DNA from: Ostrinia nubilalis | Lineage: Eukaryota > Arthropoda > Insecta > Lepidoptera > Crambidae | Length of the DNA: 64,000 nucleotides | Assembly: GCF_963855985.1 (NCBI RefSeq) | Contig: NC_087118.1 | Coordinates: 4,836,001-4,900,000, forward strand | Direction: 5' to 3' | Shown here: piece after piece, positions 24,201-35,218 of the stretch | Layout: the number at the start of each line of letters is the position of its first letter | How positions within the stretch are numbered: position 1 is the first letter of the stretch | Made by a program: the position numbers and the translations under genes | The notes under the pieces: model-generated | Seen by the model: only the letters and a program-made list of their open reading frames with translations | Database searches by the model: none | What the model was told of the DNA's origin: nothing

Positions 24201-25905
24201 CTTTAAATTTACTAAGGCACCTGCATGCCAAATTTCAAGCGTCTATCTTACGCAGTTTAGATTTTTTCATACATATGTTTTTTCCCGGTAACTCCCGTTC
24301 CCGTGAGAATTTTACGATATCCTGTTGTACCTAAGCTTTAAGTTTACTAAGGTACCTGCACACTTAATTTCAAGCATATAACTTAAGCGGTTTAGATTGT
24401 TCATACAAAAGGATTTTTCCGCTAATTCTCGTTCCCGTGGGAATTTCGGGAATTCCTTTCTTAGTGCACCTCTACGGTACCTAAACTACGTCCCTTCCAA
24501 ATTTCAAGTGCCTACGTTTAGCCGTTTAGGCTGTGCGTTGATCTGTCAGTCAGTCAGTCAGTTTCTCCTTTTATATATTTAGATATAGATAGATAGATGA
24601 TAGCTAGCGGCCGCCCGCGACTTCGTACGCGTGGATCCCGTTTTACCCCCTTCATCTATCTTAAGCGGTTTAGATTTTTTTCATACAAATGTTTTTTCCC
24701 GCTAACTCCCGTTCCCGTAAGATTTTTGCAATATCCTGTTGTTACTAAGCTTTCAGTTTACTAAGGTACCTGCATGCCAAATTTCAAGCGTCTATCTTAC
24801 GCAGTTTAGATTTTTCATACATATGTTTTTTCCCGCTAACTCCCGTTCCCGTGGGAATTTTGCGGTATCCTGTTGTACCTAAGCTTTAAGTTTACTAAGG
24901 TACCTGCATACCAAATTTCAAGCGTCTAACTTAAGCGGTTTAGATTTTTCATACAAAAGTATTTTCCCGCTAATTCCCGTTCCCGTGGGAATTTCGGGAA
25001 TTCCTTTCTTAGTGCACCTCTACGGTACCTAAACTACGTCCCTTCCAAATTTCAAGTGCCTACGTTTAACCGTTTAGGCTGTGCGTTGATCTGTCAGTCA
25101 GTCAGTCAGTTTCTCCTTTTATATATTTAGATTAATGGAAGATGTGTTTCGTATTTTAGTGAAATGCACCCCCTAACTATGTTAAAAAGGGGTAGAAAGT
25201 TATTTTAGTGGTGATTTGCTTCAAAATTGATATTAATTACTCATTAGTGCATTTTTTTTTTCAAACATGTCATGTTAAAGACTATCATAATCTAGGTGCC
25301 CGCTGCGTGCGCTCGCCTAACAATGCATAGTAATGCATGACGGTCATGCCGCGGGCACCTGCTTGCGCTGTATACATAAACTTATTTTCGCGCGAGAGTT
25401 TTGGCGGAGGCCCTTGAGGTAGTGGGAGTAGTCTTGAGGAAAAGCTCATTCTCCCACGGCCAGTGGCATGCTAAAAGCTTGGTGATTCTAGCACCCGTAG
25501 AAAAATAAAAAAAAGGTTTACCAATAATACTGCGGTAGGTGTAGTTTTCGATTTCGTTGTAAAAAGATAATACCACCGATCAAAGGCCGAGCTGCATATT
25601 CATAAAATATAAGAAAAAAATATTTTTATGTTTATTTAACCTTTAAGATTTTTATATTTTATAAGTATGGAAATCCTTGGGGGAGGCCTTTGTCCAGCAG
25701 TGGACATCTTTCGACTGAAACGAACGAAGTATTCAAACATTTAGATAATAACGGTAAAACATTTAAAAATCGTATGAGAACGTTTTCGACTTCTCCGCGG
25801 ACGAAGTCGCGGGCAAAAGCTATTTGTAAAATAATTAGACTAAATTATTAAAAGTGCCTACCCAAAGTCATTATTCCACGCGGACGAAGTCGCGGGCACA
25901 GCTAG
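21219..25905 (+). mobile_element. Helitron A2, interrupted by an inverted composite block
   Basis: 5' end TCTATACTAATATT at 21219, (TTTG)9, and 3' CTAG at 25902-25905. After removing 22016-25131 its length is 1571 bp, matching A1 apart from the microsatellite. The interruption lies between A22015 and T25132, where A1 is uninterrupted. Confidence 0.85.
22016..25131 (-). mobile_element. Inverted composite Helitron (B-B-H-A) inserted in A2
   Basis: Read on the minus strand: a B unit head TCTAAATATAT (ends at 25131), a second B unit, H, then a complete Helitron A (1560 bp, six TTTG units) ending CTAG at 22016. It is a copy of the neighbouring 19663-to-A2-end segment before A2 was broken. Insertion is between A and T without duplication. 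The block thus used a B 5' end and the A 3' end as its termini. Confidence 0.85.
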
Positions 25906-25908
25906 TAT

Positions 25909-26101
25909 TCTATATAAATAAAAATGAATTGATGTTCGTTAGTCTGATTATAACTCGAGAACGACTGGGCCGATTGAGCTGATTTTGGTTTTAAAATGTT
26001 TGTCGTAGTCCAGGTCTAAACGATGAGTAAATACGCGCGCGATATTGTTTTTCTGTGACAGACTAAATTCCAGGCGGGCGAAGCCGCGGGCGGAAAGCTA
26101 G
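25909..26101 (+). mobile_element. F segment, 193 bp, 3' end of the composite
   Basis: Starts TCTATATAAATAAAAATG and ends with a GGGCGAAGCCGCGGGC hairpin and GGAAAGCTAG. The same 193-bp segment ends all four composites (also 31488-31680 minus, 36686-36878, 62279-62471). Alone it has the look of a short Helitron. Confidence 0.85.
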
Positions 26102-26500
26102 TACTACATATTTGTCAGTCCAAACTCTACTAAGCTTCACATACAGTGTGTTCAGGATGAATACATGAAAATTAAAGGAGTATACTTACTACAACTTCCG
26201 GAAAACTGCAGTGCATCCAGTGAAAAGCTGAAATTCATAAATTCACATCATACCGTTTACGGAAAACCTATAAAGCTCTATGCGTTCAATTCAGAGGAAG
26301 TGAAAATCAGGAACCCCCTTGAGCGACTGAAAATTGAAAATGTGGATTTGAAACAACTTCATAATACTATTGGATTTTTGGAACGAGAGCAGCAAACTTT
26401 GAAATTAGAAGACGTAGATATTCAGCCGCATCTATACTGGACCACGCCACTCTACATAATCTTCATTATAGCAGCTTCATATGTTCTCTACAAAATCAAA
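26102..26500 (+). pseudogene. env: Errantivirus env, C-terminal ectodomain and membrane anchor
   Basis: Second env segment, in the same phase as 15060-16316. It includes Cys-containing ectodomain, a heptad-like stretch (around 26300-26400) and a hydrophobic transmembrane helix (IIFIIAASYVLY region, about 26455-26490). At 26500 the frame runs into the 3' end of antisense LINE X. The terminal residues after that point, up to a stop at 26569, are LINE-derived and not part of env. Confidence 0.85.
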
Positions 26501-26745
26501 AAATCAAAATCAAAAATATTTATTCAGTTTAGACCACAAGTGGCACTTATGAACGTCAATAGAAAATAATAAAAAAAGAAAAGGTAGCCCTTATGGGGCA
26601 CTTTACATGTCTCCTTATCTTTTGGGCCCTACCATCGCTTCGAGACAAACATATGGCAAGTGCTGAGAAGAAACGCCGGAACAAACTCAGTCACCACTTA
26701 TTGCCAGGAATTATCTAACGGTAAGAATAGTCAAATTTAAGTACA

Positions 26746-27989
26746 TCAAATATGTGCAGACTGAACTGACCACGCATCCTTGTCATCAATATAGTCTCGA
26801 ACCTTGTAGTACCCTTTGGACATAAGGGTATTTTTTATATGTATCTTAAATTTGTTTATTGGCAATTCGACAAGGTTGTGTGGTATTTTGTTAAATATGG
26901 TAATACATTTCCCCAAGAATGAATTACCTATCTTATGCAACCTAAATGATGGAACAGCAAGTTTATTCTTATGTCTCGTGTTAAATGAGTGGACGTCACT
27001 TTTCTTAGTAAATAAATGTATATGTTTACGGACATACATAATGTTATCAAATATGTATTGCGAAGCCACAGTCAATATATTGATTTCTTTAAAAACTTCT
27101 CTAAGCGAGTCACGTGGTTTAAGACCGTATATTGCCCGAACAGCTCTTTTCTGTAAAATGAAAATTGATTCTATGTCTGCTGCTGAGCCCCACAGTAAAA
27201 GACCATAAGACATAATACTATGAAAATAACTAAAATATACAAGCCTTGCTGTTTCAACATCAGTCAAGTTTCTGATCTTTCTCACCGCAAAGGCAGCTGA
27301 ACTAAGTCTTCCCGCCAAGGCAGCAATATGGGGGCCCCATTGTAATTTACAGTCTAGGGTAATACCTAGAAAGACAGTAGAGTTTATCAGTTCAATGCGT
27401 TCATTATTTACTGTAATATTAGTATTAACTTGTTTGACATTAGGCATAGTGAATTTTAAACATTTAGTTTTTTTTGCGTTTAATACCAAATTATTAGTTG
27501 TAAACCAGTCTAATACTTTGGAAAGAGCATTATTCACGTCGTCAAATATTTCCTGACGCCTGTCAGTTTTAAAAATTAAAGAAGTGTCATCAGCAAATAA
27601 TACTATCTCACAAAGGTCCTTTGAATAAAAAGGTAGATCATTTATATAAATCAGAAAGAGCAATGGTCCCAGTATTGAGCCTTGGGGCACTCCCATTTTT
27701 AGGGGGGCGCCCGAAGAGTTAGTTCCGTGAATATTTACTTTTTGTAATCTGTCTGAGAGGTAAGAGTGTAATAGGCTTAAGGCCTTGCCTGATACGCCAT
27801 AATGTTCTAGCTTAAATAACAGAGTTTGATGATCAACACAGTCAAACGCCTTCGATAAGTCACAAAATACACCAATAGCATCTTTTTTCTCCTGCCAAGA
27901 ATCGAAAATGTGTTTGATAAGAGCAACCCCTGCATCGGTCGTACTTTTCCCTTTTGTGAACCCATATTGTTTTTCATGAAACAGTTTAT
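26746..27989 (-). pseudogene. LINE X ORF2, RT palm/thumb and C-terminus
   Basis: Minus-strand coding segment with GVPQGSILGPLLFLIYINDLP and the FADD catalytic box (near 27595), then the LLLWGSAADIE...LQKRAVRAIYGL region of CR1/Jockey enzymes and a conserved C-terminus ending at 26746. The upstream RT palm (27700-27989) reads on in the same general order. It is separated from the N-terminal RT by a frameshifting small deletion near 28020. Close relative of 63978-63244. Confidence 0.85.
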
Positions 27990-28422
27990 TTAAGTTAAAA
28001 TGAGACAGTAGTTGATTGAAAATATTTTACTGAGCGCAGGTAGTATCGATATAGGTCTAAAGTTGGATGGGTCACTTTTGTCTCCTGCTTTAAATAATGG
28101 TATGATTTTACTATGTTTCATCAGGGTGGGTAACTGACCTTCGTTAATACATTCATTAAAGATATGAGCTAAATGGGGAGCTATAAGAGGAATGATGGGT
28201 TTTATTATGTCTGTTGATATGCCCCATATATCCTCTGTCTTTTTTATATTTAGTTCTTTGAAAGTTTTTATAATAACTATGGGGTCTATTTGTCTAAATT
28301 TTAATGGGCTATTGCAAACATCAACACAACCTTCGAGAAGAGACATTGCCTGATATGAACATGAATTAAGATTGCTTGTTGTTATGATTGGTACATTTGA
28401 GAAGTAACCTTCGAATGCGCTT
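27990..28422 (-). pseudogene. LINE X ORF2, N-terminal RT segment
   Basis: Minus-strand reading contains KKTEDIWGISTDIIK, then SNFRPISILPALSKIF, the finger motifs of non-LTR reverse transcriptases. The frame derails just after this motif because a short stretch is missing compared with related LINEs. Upstream it runs unbroken into the LINE Y target site. Confidence 0.8.
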
Positions 28423-28440
28423 GCTACCTTATCTATCTAT

Positions 28441-29592
28441 CTATGTCAGCCTTTGGGTTCGCCTTCGAACATAGGCCTCCTCTTCAACCCTCCACCGTTT
28501 TCTGTCCCTGGCCACACGCATCCAGTTCACTCCAGCCTGCTGCCGGATATCGTCTGTCCATCGTTTAGGCGGTCTTCCCCTGCCGCGGGTGTTGTTGCGG
28601 GGTCTCCACTCCAGGGTCTTTCTGGCCCAGCGATCCTGGTTCATCCGTGCCATGTGTCCTGCCCATCTCCATTTACGGCTCTCTATCTCTTCCACCACGT
28701 CGCTGATCCTCGTCTTTTCTCTGATCCACTCGTTCGTTTTGTGATCTTGTAGGGAGACGCCAAGCATCTGTCTTTCCATTGCTCGTTGTGCGACTCGGAG
28801 TCTCTCAGCAGACTTTTCTGTCAGCGTCGTGGTCTCCATCCCATACACGAAGACCGGCAGTACACACTGGTTGAACACCTTGGTCTTTAGGTGTTGAGCA
28901 ATTTTCTTGGAGCGTAGAACATGGCTGTTTGCCCCGAATGCCGCCCAAGCTTGTCCGATGCGCCTTCCTACTTCCGCAACCTGATTCTCAGAATTCAGAG
29001 TGATTTTGTGGCCTAGATACATGTAGTGGTCGACCAATTCTACAGGTAGGACGTGATTTTTCGCATTTTCAATGTTCGTCATGATTTTCGTTTTTGACAA
29101 ATTCATTTTTAACCCTACTTTTGCTGATTCACGTTGTAGTTGGTCTACCATATCAATCATATCTTCAATGCTATCACTGATCAGTGCGATATCGTCGGCA
29201 AATCGCAGGTTGTTTAGCCTTTCTCCATCGATTATTATTCCCTTGCTTGTCCAATCTAGCTCTTTAAAGATATTTTCAAGGGCAGCGTTGAACAACTTGG
29301 GCGATATGGTGTCACCCTGACGGACTCCTCTCTCCAGTCTAAACGCATTGGTTAACTTATGGAGGCGTATCGAGGATGTTCCGGATAGCTGAAGGTGTTT
29401 AATGAGCTGGATGTACCTTTCATCAACTCTACTGTCCGCCAGAGCTTTCTCCACTGCCCATGCTTCCACTGAGTCGAATGCTTTCTCATAATCGACGAAG
29501 GTGATAATAATTGGCTTCCGGTATTCATGACATTTTTCAATCACTGTCTTCAGGGTATGTAGGTGGTCGTTGGTTCCATATCCGGCACGAAA
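28441..29592 (-). pseudogene. LINE Y RT, C-terminal half
   Basis: Minus-strand ORF with TFVDYEKAFDSVE, GVRQGDTISPKLF, and NNLRFADDIALI as the catalytic Asp pair. The C-terminal domain has WAGHMARM, LEWRPR and GRGRPPKRWTDDI, the tail found in the LINE family usually annotated as craniofacial-development-protein-2-like or endonuclease-reverse transcriptase. The natural stop lies at the 3' end near 28441. The visible methionine start is internal; reading is open back to the inversion breakpoint. Confidence 0.88.
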
Positions 29593-31450
29593 TTAATGGC
29601 TAAATACCCCTCCTCAACCATGACAAACAAATACAAGAATCGACCCCGAGTTCCCAGCGCTCTGTCACTCCCTGGCTCTAGCAGCAGCCGGGTGACACGG
29701 AGCAGGGGTGCGACAAGGAATCCCTGGGAGTTGACTGGCTGCAACAAACAACTTTACGTGGCCACATATAACACGCAAACGCTGTCCACAGAAGATAGGC
29801 TTATAGAACTTGAAACTGAGCTACAGCGAATTAAGTGGGACATTCTGGGACTGTGTGAGATTCGAAGAAGCGGCGAAGAACTTGTTACATTACCATCAGG
29901 TAACATGCTCTACTATAAGGAAGGTGGAAGCAAGGGCGTGGGAGGAATCGGTTTTCTGATTAACAGGGAAATAAAAGACCGCGTACTAGAAATTGGCTGT
30001 GTATCCAACAGAGTGTCATATGTAAAAGTGAAACTGTCAGCTAAATATACACTCGCTATCATACAGGTATATGCCCCCACCGCAAGTCACCCGGATAGCG
30101 AAATCGAAGATTTCTACGAAAAGGTGATCACGGCCACGCAAAAATGTAAATCCCATTTTACCATCATTATGGGGGATTTTAACGCTAGAATCGGTAAAAA
30201 GGAGATGGATATTGAGTACTGCATCGGTGATTTTGGTCATGGTGTTAGGAATGAAAGAGGGAAAGAACTGGTGAACTTTGCAATGCGAAGTAACATGTAC
30301 GTCATGAATACGTTCTTCTATAAAAAGCCACAACACAAATGGACATGGCAACACCCTAATGGTGTTCACAAGAATGAATATGACTACATAATCAGTAATC
30401 GCAAAAACATTGTGCAAAATGTGTCAGTGCTCAACAACTTCTATACTGGCAGCGATCACCGCTTAGTTCGTGCAACTCTTAACATTAACACCAGGACAGA
30501 GAGACGGAAACTCACCCGGCGTCATATCCCACAACACATTATTCCTGATCTAATTAGAGCTAGGGCAGAAGAGTACCAACAATATATCAGTAAACACCTA
30601 CATAACCTGGACACACAGAAAACAATGCCAATAGAAGCTCTCAATGAACACATAACATCGATAATGAAGGAAGCACAGAAAGAGGTCATGCCTGACAAAA
30701 TCGATTTCAGACCTAAAAAGCTAACAGCGGAAACACTTAAGCTCATGGAAAGACGTCATCAAATGAGAATCGAAAATAACTCCGACACTACAGAATATCG
30801 TAGTCTCCACGAAGAGGTTCGCCAAAGGATAAGACTAGATTTGCTAGAATACCAAGAGGACAAAATTACCACTGCCATAGAATCAAATACTAGCAGACGT
30901 ATCTTGCGATCTCAGTTATCCAATGGACGAAAGGAGATTTTCCAACTAACTGACGAGAAAGGAGACTTGGTCACTAATAGAGAACAGCTGTTAGAAGTAG
31001 CGAGGAAGTACTATGAGAGTCTGTACAAAAGTAAGACATCAAACATCGCCTCACCATTAGATGGACAGTCATATAGAGCGCCTATATCCAATGTTGGCTC
31101 CGAAGAAATCCCAGACGTTACAGTGGAGGAAATACGTTTTGCTCTTGGCCAGATCAAGAACAGAAGGTCACCGGGACATGACAATGTTATTCCTGAAATG
31201 CTGAAGCTGGCACCTGAAACAGCCTGGAAAGCATTGGCACTGCTTTTCACAAATTGTATACTAGGTAGCAAGGTCCCGAACGACTGGCATAAAGCAATTA
31301 TTGTCCTTCTTCACAAAAAGGGAGATATCCGGAAACTAGACAACTACCGTCCCATAAGTCTTTTGTCTCACATGTATAAGCTGTTCACTAGAATTATCCT
31401 AAACAGACTGAGAGAAAAGCTGGATGCATACCAACCTAGAGAACAGGCTG
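29593..31450 (+). pseudogene. LINE Y EEP endonuclease and RT fingers (inverted half)
   Basis: Plus-strand ORF with EEP motifs ATYNTQTL, LGLCEIRRSG, VYAPTASH, MGDFNARIG and GSDHRLVRA, followed by a linker and the RT start with KGDIRKLDNYRPISLLSHMYKLF. It is cut at the target duplication at 31451. The first codons of the open frame (29563-29592) are antisense RT, an accident of the inversion junction. The endonuclease frame itself appears undamaged. Confidence 0.88.
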
Positions 31451-31487
31451 GCTACCTTATCATTGCATTTAATATACTTATTATCAA

Positions 31488-34400
31488 CTAGCTTTCCGCC
31501 CGCGGCTTCGCCCGCGTGGAATTTTGTCTGTCTCAGAAAAACAATATCGCGCGCGTATTTACTCATCGTTTAGACCTGGACTACGACAAACATTTTAAAA
31601 CCAAAATCAGCTCAATCGGCCCAGTCGTTCTCGAGTTATAATCAGACTAACGAACATCAATTCATTTTTATTTAAATAGATAGATAGATGATAGCTAGCG
31701 GCCGCCCGCGACTTCGTACGCGTGGATCCCGTTTTACCCCCTTCATCTATCTTCAGCGGTTAACTCCCGTTCCCGTAGGAATTTTGCAATATCCTGTTGT
31801 AACTAAGCTTTAAGTTTACTAAGGTACCTGCATGCCAAATTTCAAGCGTCTATCTTACGCAGTTTAGATTTTTTCATACATATGTTTTTTCCCGCTAACT
31901 CCCGTTCCCGTGGGAATTTTACGATATCCTGTTGTACCTAAGCTTTAAATTTACTAAGGTACCTGCATGCCAAATTTCAAGCGTCTATCTTACGCAGTTT
32001 AGATTTTTTCATACATATGTTTTTTCCCGGTAACTCCCGTTCCCGTGGGAATTTTACGATATCCTGTTGTACCTAAGCTTTAAGTTTACTAAGGTACCTG
32101 CACACCAAATTTCAAGCATCTAACTTAAGCGGTTTAGATTTTTCATACAAAAGGATTTTTCCGCTAATTCCCGTTCCCGTGGTAATTTCGGGTATTCCTT
32201 TCTTAGTGCACCTCTACGGTACCTAAACTACGTCCCTTCTAAATTTCAAGTGCCTACGTTTAGCCGTTTAGGCTGTGCGTTGATCTGTCAGTCAGTCAGT
32301 CAGTTTCTCCTTTTATATATTTAGAAGATAGATTAGATGATAGCTAGCGGCCGCCCGCGACTTCGTACGCGTGGATCCCGTTTTACCCCCTTTATCTATC
32401 TTAAGCGGTTTAGATTTTTTTCATACAAATGTTTTTTCCCGCTAACTCCCGTTCCCGTGGGAATTTTACGATATCCTGTTGTACCTAAGCTTTAAGTTTA
32501 CTAACGTACCTGCACACCAAATTTCAAGCATCTAACTTAAGCGGTTTAGATTTTTCATACAAAAGGATTTTTCCGCTAATTCCCGTTCCCGTGGTAATTT
32601 CGGGAATTCCTTTCTTAGTGCACCTCTACGGTACCTAAACTACGTCCCTTCCAAATTTCAAGTGCCTACGTTTAGCCGTTTAGGCTGTGCGTTGATCTGT
32701 CAGTCAGTCAGTCAGTTTCTCTTTTTATATATTTAGAAGATAGATGATAGCTAGCGGCCGCCCGCGACTTCGTACGCGTGGATCCCGTTTTACCCCCTTT
32801 ATCTATCTTAAGCGGTTTAGATTTTTTTCATACAAATGTTTTTTTCCGCTAACTCCCGTTCGCGTAGGAATTTTGCAATAACCTGTTGAAACTAAGCTTT
32901 AAGTTTACTAAGGTACCTGCATGCCAAATTTCAAGCGTCTATCTTACGCAGTTTAGATTTTTTCATACATATGTTTTTTCCCGCTAACTCCCGTTCCCGT
33001 GGGAATTTTACGATATCCTGTTGTACCTAAGCTTTAAGTTTACTAACGTACCTGCACACCAAATTTCAAGCATCTAACTTAAGCGGTTTAGATTTTTCAT
33101 ACAAAAGGATTTTTCCGCTAATTCCCGTTCCCGTGGTAATTTCGGGAATTCCTTTCTTAGTGCACCTCTACGGTACCTAAACTACGTCCCTTCCAAATTT
33201 CAAGTGCCTACGTTTAGCCGTTTAGGCTGTGCGTTGATCTGTCAGTCAGTCAGTCAGTTTCTCCTTTTATATATTTAGATAGATTAGATGATAGCTAGCG
33301 GCCGCCCGCGACTTCGTACGCGTGGATCCCGTTTTACCCCCTTTATCTATCTTAAGCGGTTTAGATTTTTTTCATACAAATGTTTTTTCCCGCTAACTCC
33401 CGTTCCCGTGGGAATTTTACGATATCCTGTTGTACCTAAGCTTTAAGTTTACTAATGTACCTGCACACCAAATTTCAAGCATCTAACTTAAGCGGTTTAG
33501 ATTTTTCATACAAAAGGATTTTTCCGCTAATTCCCGTTCCCGTGGTAATTTCGGGAATTCCTTTCTTAGTGCACCTCTACGGTACCTAAACTACGTCCCT
33601 TCCAAATTTCAAGTGCCTACGTTTAGCCGTTTAGGCTGTGCGTTGATCTGTCAGTCAGTCAGTCAGTTTCTCCTTTTATATATTTAGAAGATAGATTAGA
33701 TGATAGCTAGCGGCCGCCCGCGACTTCGTACGCGTGGATCCCGTTTTACCCCCTTTATCTATCTTAAGCGGTTTAGATTTTTTTCATACAAATGTTTTTT
33801 CCCGCTAACTCCCGTTCCCGTGGGAATTTTACGATATCCTGTTGTACCTAAGCTTTAAGTTTACTAACGTACCTGCACACCAAATTTCAAGCATCTAACT
33901 TAAGCGGTTTAGATTTTTCATACAAAAGGATTTTTCCGCTAATTCCCGTTCCCGTGGTAATTTCGGGAATTCCTTTCTTAGTGCACCTCTACGGTACCTA
34001 AACTACGTCCCTTCCAAATTTCAAGTGCCTACGTTTAGCCGTTTAGGCTGTGCGTTGATCTGTCAGTCAGTCAGTCAGTTTCTCTTTTTATATATTTAGA
34101 AGATAGATGATAGCTAGCGGCCGCCCGCGACTTCGTACGCGTGGATCCCGTTTTACCCCCTTTATCTATCTTAAGCGGTTTAGATTTTTTTCATACAAAT
34201 GTTTTTTTCCGCTAACTCCCGTTCGCGTAGGAATTTTGCAATAACCTGTTGAAACTAAGCTTTAAGTTTACTAAGGTACCTGCATGCCAAATTTCAAGCG
34301 TCTATCTTACGCAGTTTAGATTTTTTCATACATATGTTTTTTCCCGCTAACTCCCGTTCCCGTGGGAATTTTACGATATCCTGTTGTACCTAAGCTTTAA

Positions 34401-35051
34401 GTTTACTAACGTACCTGCACACCAAATTTCAAGCATCTAACTTAAGCGGTTTAGATTTTTCATACAAAAGGATTTTTCCGCTAATTCCCGTTCCCGTGGT
34501 AATTTCGGGAATTCCTTTCTTAGTGCACCTCTACGGTACCTAAACTACGTCCCTTCCAAATTTCAAGTGCCTACGTTTAGCCGTTTAGGCTGTGCGTTGA
34601 TCTGTCAGTCAGTCAGTCAGTTTCTCCTTTTATATATTTAGATAGATTAGATGATAGCTAGCGGCCGCCCGCGACTTCGTACGCGTGGATCCCGTTTTAC
34701 CCCCTTTATCTATCTTAAGCGGTTTAGATTTTTTTCATACAAATGTTTTTTCCCGCTAACTCCCGTTCCCGTGGGAATTTTACGATATCCTGTTGTACCT
34801 AAGCTTTAAGTTTACTAATGTACCTGCACACCAAATTTCAAGCATCTAACTTAAGCGGTTTAGATTTTTCATACAAAAGGATTTTTCCGCTAATTCCCGT
34901 TCCCGTGGTAATTTCGGGAATTCCTTTCTTAGTGCACCTCTACGGTACCTAAACTACGTCCCTTCCAAATTTCAAGTGCCTACGTTTAGCCGTTTAGGCT
35001 GTGCGTTGATCTGTCAGTCAGTCAGTCAGTTTCTCCTTTTATATATTTAGA
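31488..35051 (-). mobile_element. Composite Helitron in LINE X, minus strand (7 B units + F)
   Basis: 3564 bp between A31487 and T35052 of LINE X, without duplication. Minus-strand 5' TCTAAATA ends at 35051; the 3' CTAG of F is at 31488-31491. Units in plus coordinates: F 31488-31680; B units 31681-32325 (645), 32326-32737 (412), 32738-33279 (542), 33280-33688 (409), 33689-34100 (412), 34101-34642 (542), 34643-35051 (409). No coding capacity. Confidence 0.87.
32326..35051 (-). repeat. Two copies of a 1363-bp higher-order repeat
   Basis: 32326-33688 and 33689-35051 are each 1363 bp with unit pattern 412+542+409, and share private variants such as CTCTTTTTAT heads, GCGTAGGAATTTT and CCTGTTGAAAC. 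This is a three-unit segmental duplication within the B array. Confidence 0.85.
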
Positions 35052-35218
35052 TTTTTAATGCGAATGTGTCATCCCGAGATATAATTCTACAAGTTTCTTT
35101 ATTAATACAATTCCATTTTTTTTTATTTTTGTTGCCAGAGTTTTTAATTTTGTCACGTATGTAAATAGATTTTGCCATAGTATAAACTTGTTTAAAAACT
35201 TTTGAGTATTTTTTTACA
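35052..35218 (-). pseudogene. LINE X ORF2, 167-bp segment between two composites
   Basis: The only LINE X sequence between two oppositely oriented composite Helitrons. It is open on the minus strand in the ORF2 phase and encodes a Lys/Asn-rich linker between endonuclease and RT. Confidence 0.75.

Larger units (their letters stand above)
16317..26101 (+). mobile_element. Composite Helitron block in env (B units, H, A1, A2, inverted block, F)
   Basis: 9785 bp inserted between A16316 and T26102 of env, starting TCTAAATATATAAAAGG and ending GGAAAGCTAG, with no target duplication: the hallmark of Helitrons (5' TC, 3' CTAG, A|T target). Order: B unit (16317-16967), repeat H, Helitron A1 inside H (17325-18904), H remainder, B units (19117-19662, 19663-20210, 20211-20860), H copy, Helitron A2 (21219-25905), TAT, and F (25909-26101). 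A2 contains an inverted block (22016-25131). No Rep/helicase is encoded, so mobilisation must have been in trans. Confidence 0.85.
28434..31450 (-). mobile_element. LINE Y, CFDP2/RTE-like LINE with twin-primed 5' inversion
   Basis: Two parts of one LINE in opposite orientations. 28434-29592 (minus) holds the 3' half with an (ATAG)n-type tail; 29593-31450 (plus) holds the 5' half. An 11-bp duplication GCTACCTTATC flanks the whole (28423-28433 and 31451-31461). Element coordinates are nearly contiguous across the two breakpoints: the 5' half stops in the QAG codons of RT and the minus half starts at the next codons. This is the structure expected from twin priming. It is nearly full length at about 3.0 kb. 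Confidence 0.88.

Noticed and set aside
26501..26569. Apparent natural C-terminus of env ending at 26569
   Set aside because: These codons are the antisense 3' end of LINE X; the env tail in phase lies at 38809-38913.
31681..35051. Regular repeats resembling a CRISPR or simple satellite array
   Set aside because: Units are 409-645 bp without short repeats and unique spacers, in a eukaryotic genome, bounded by TC/CTAG ends.
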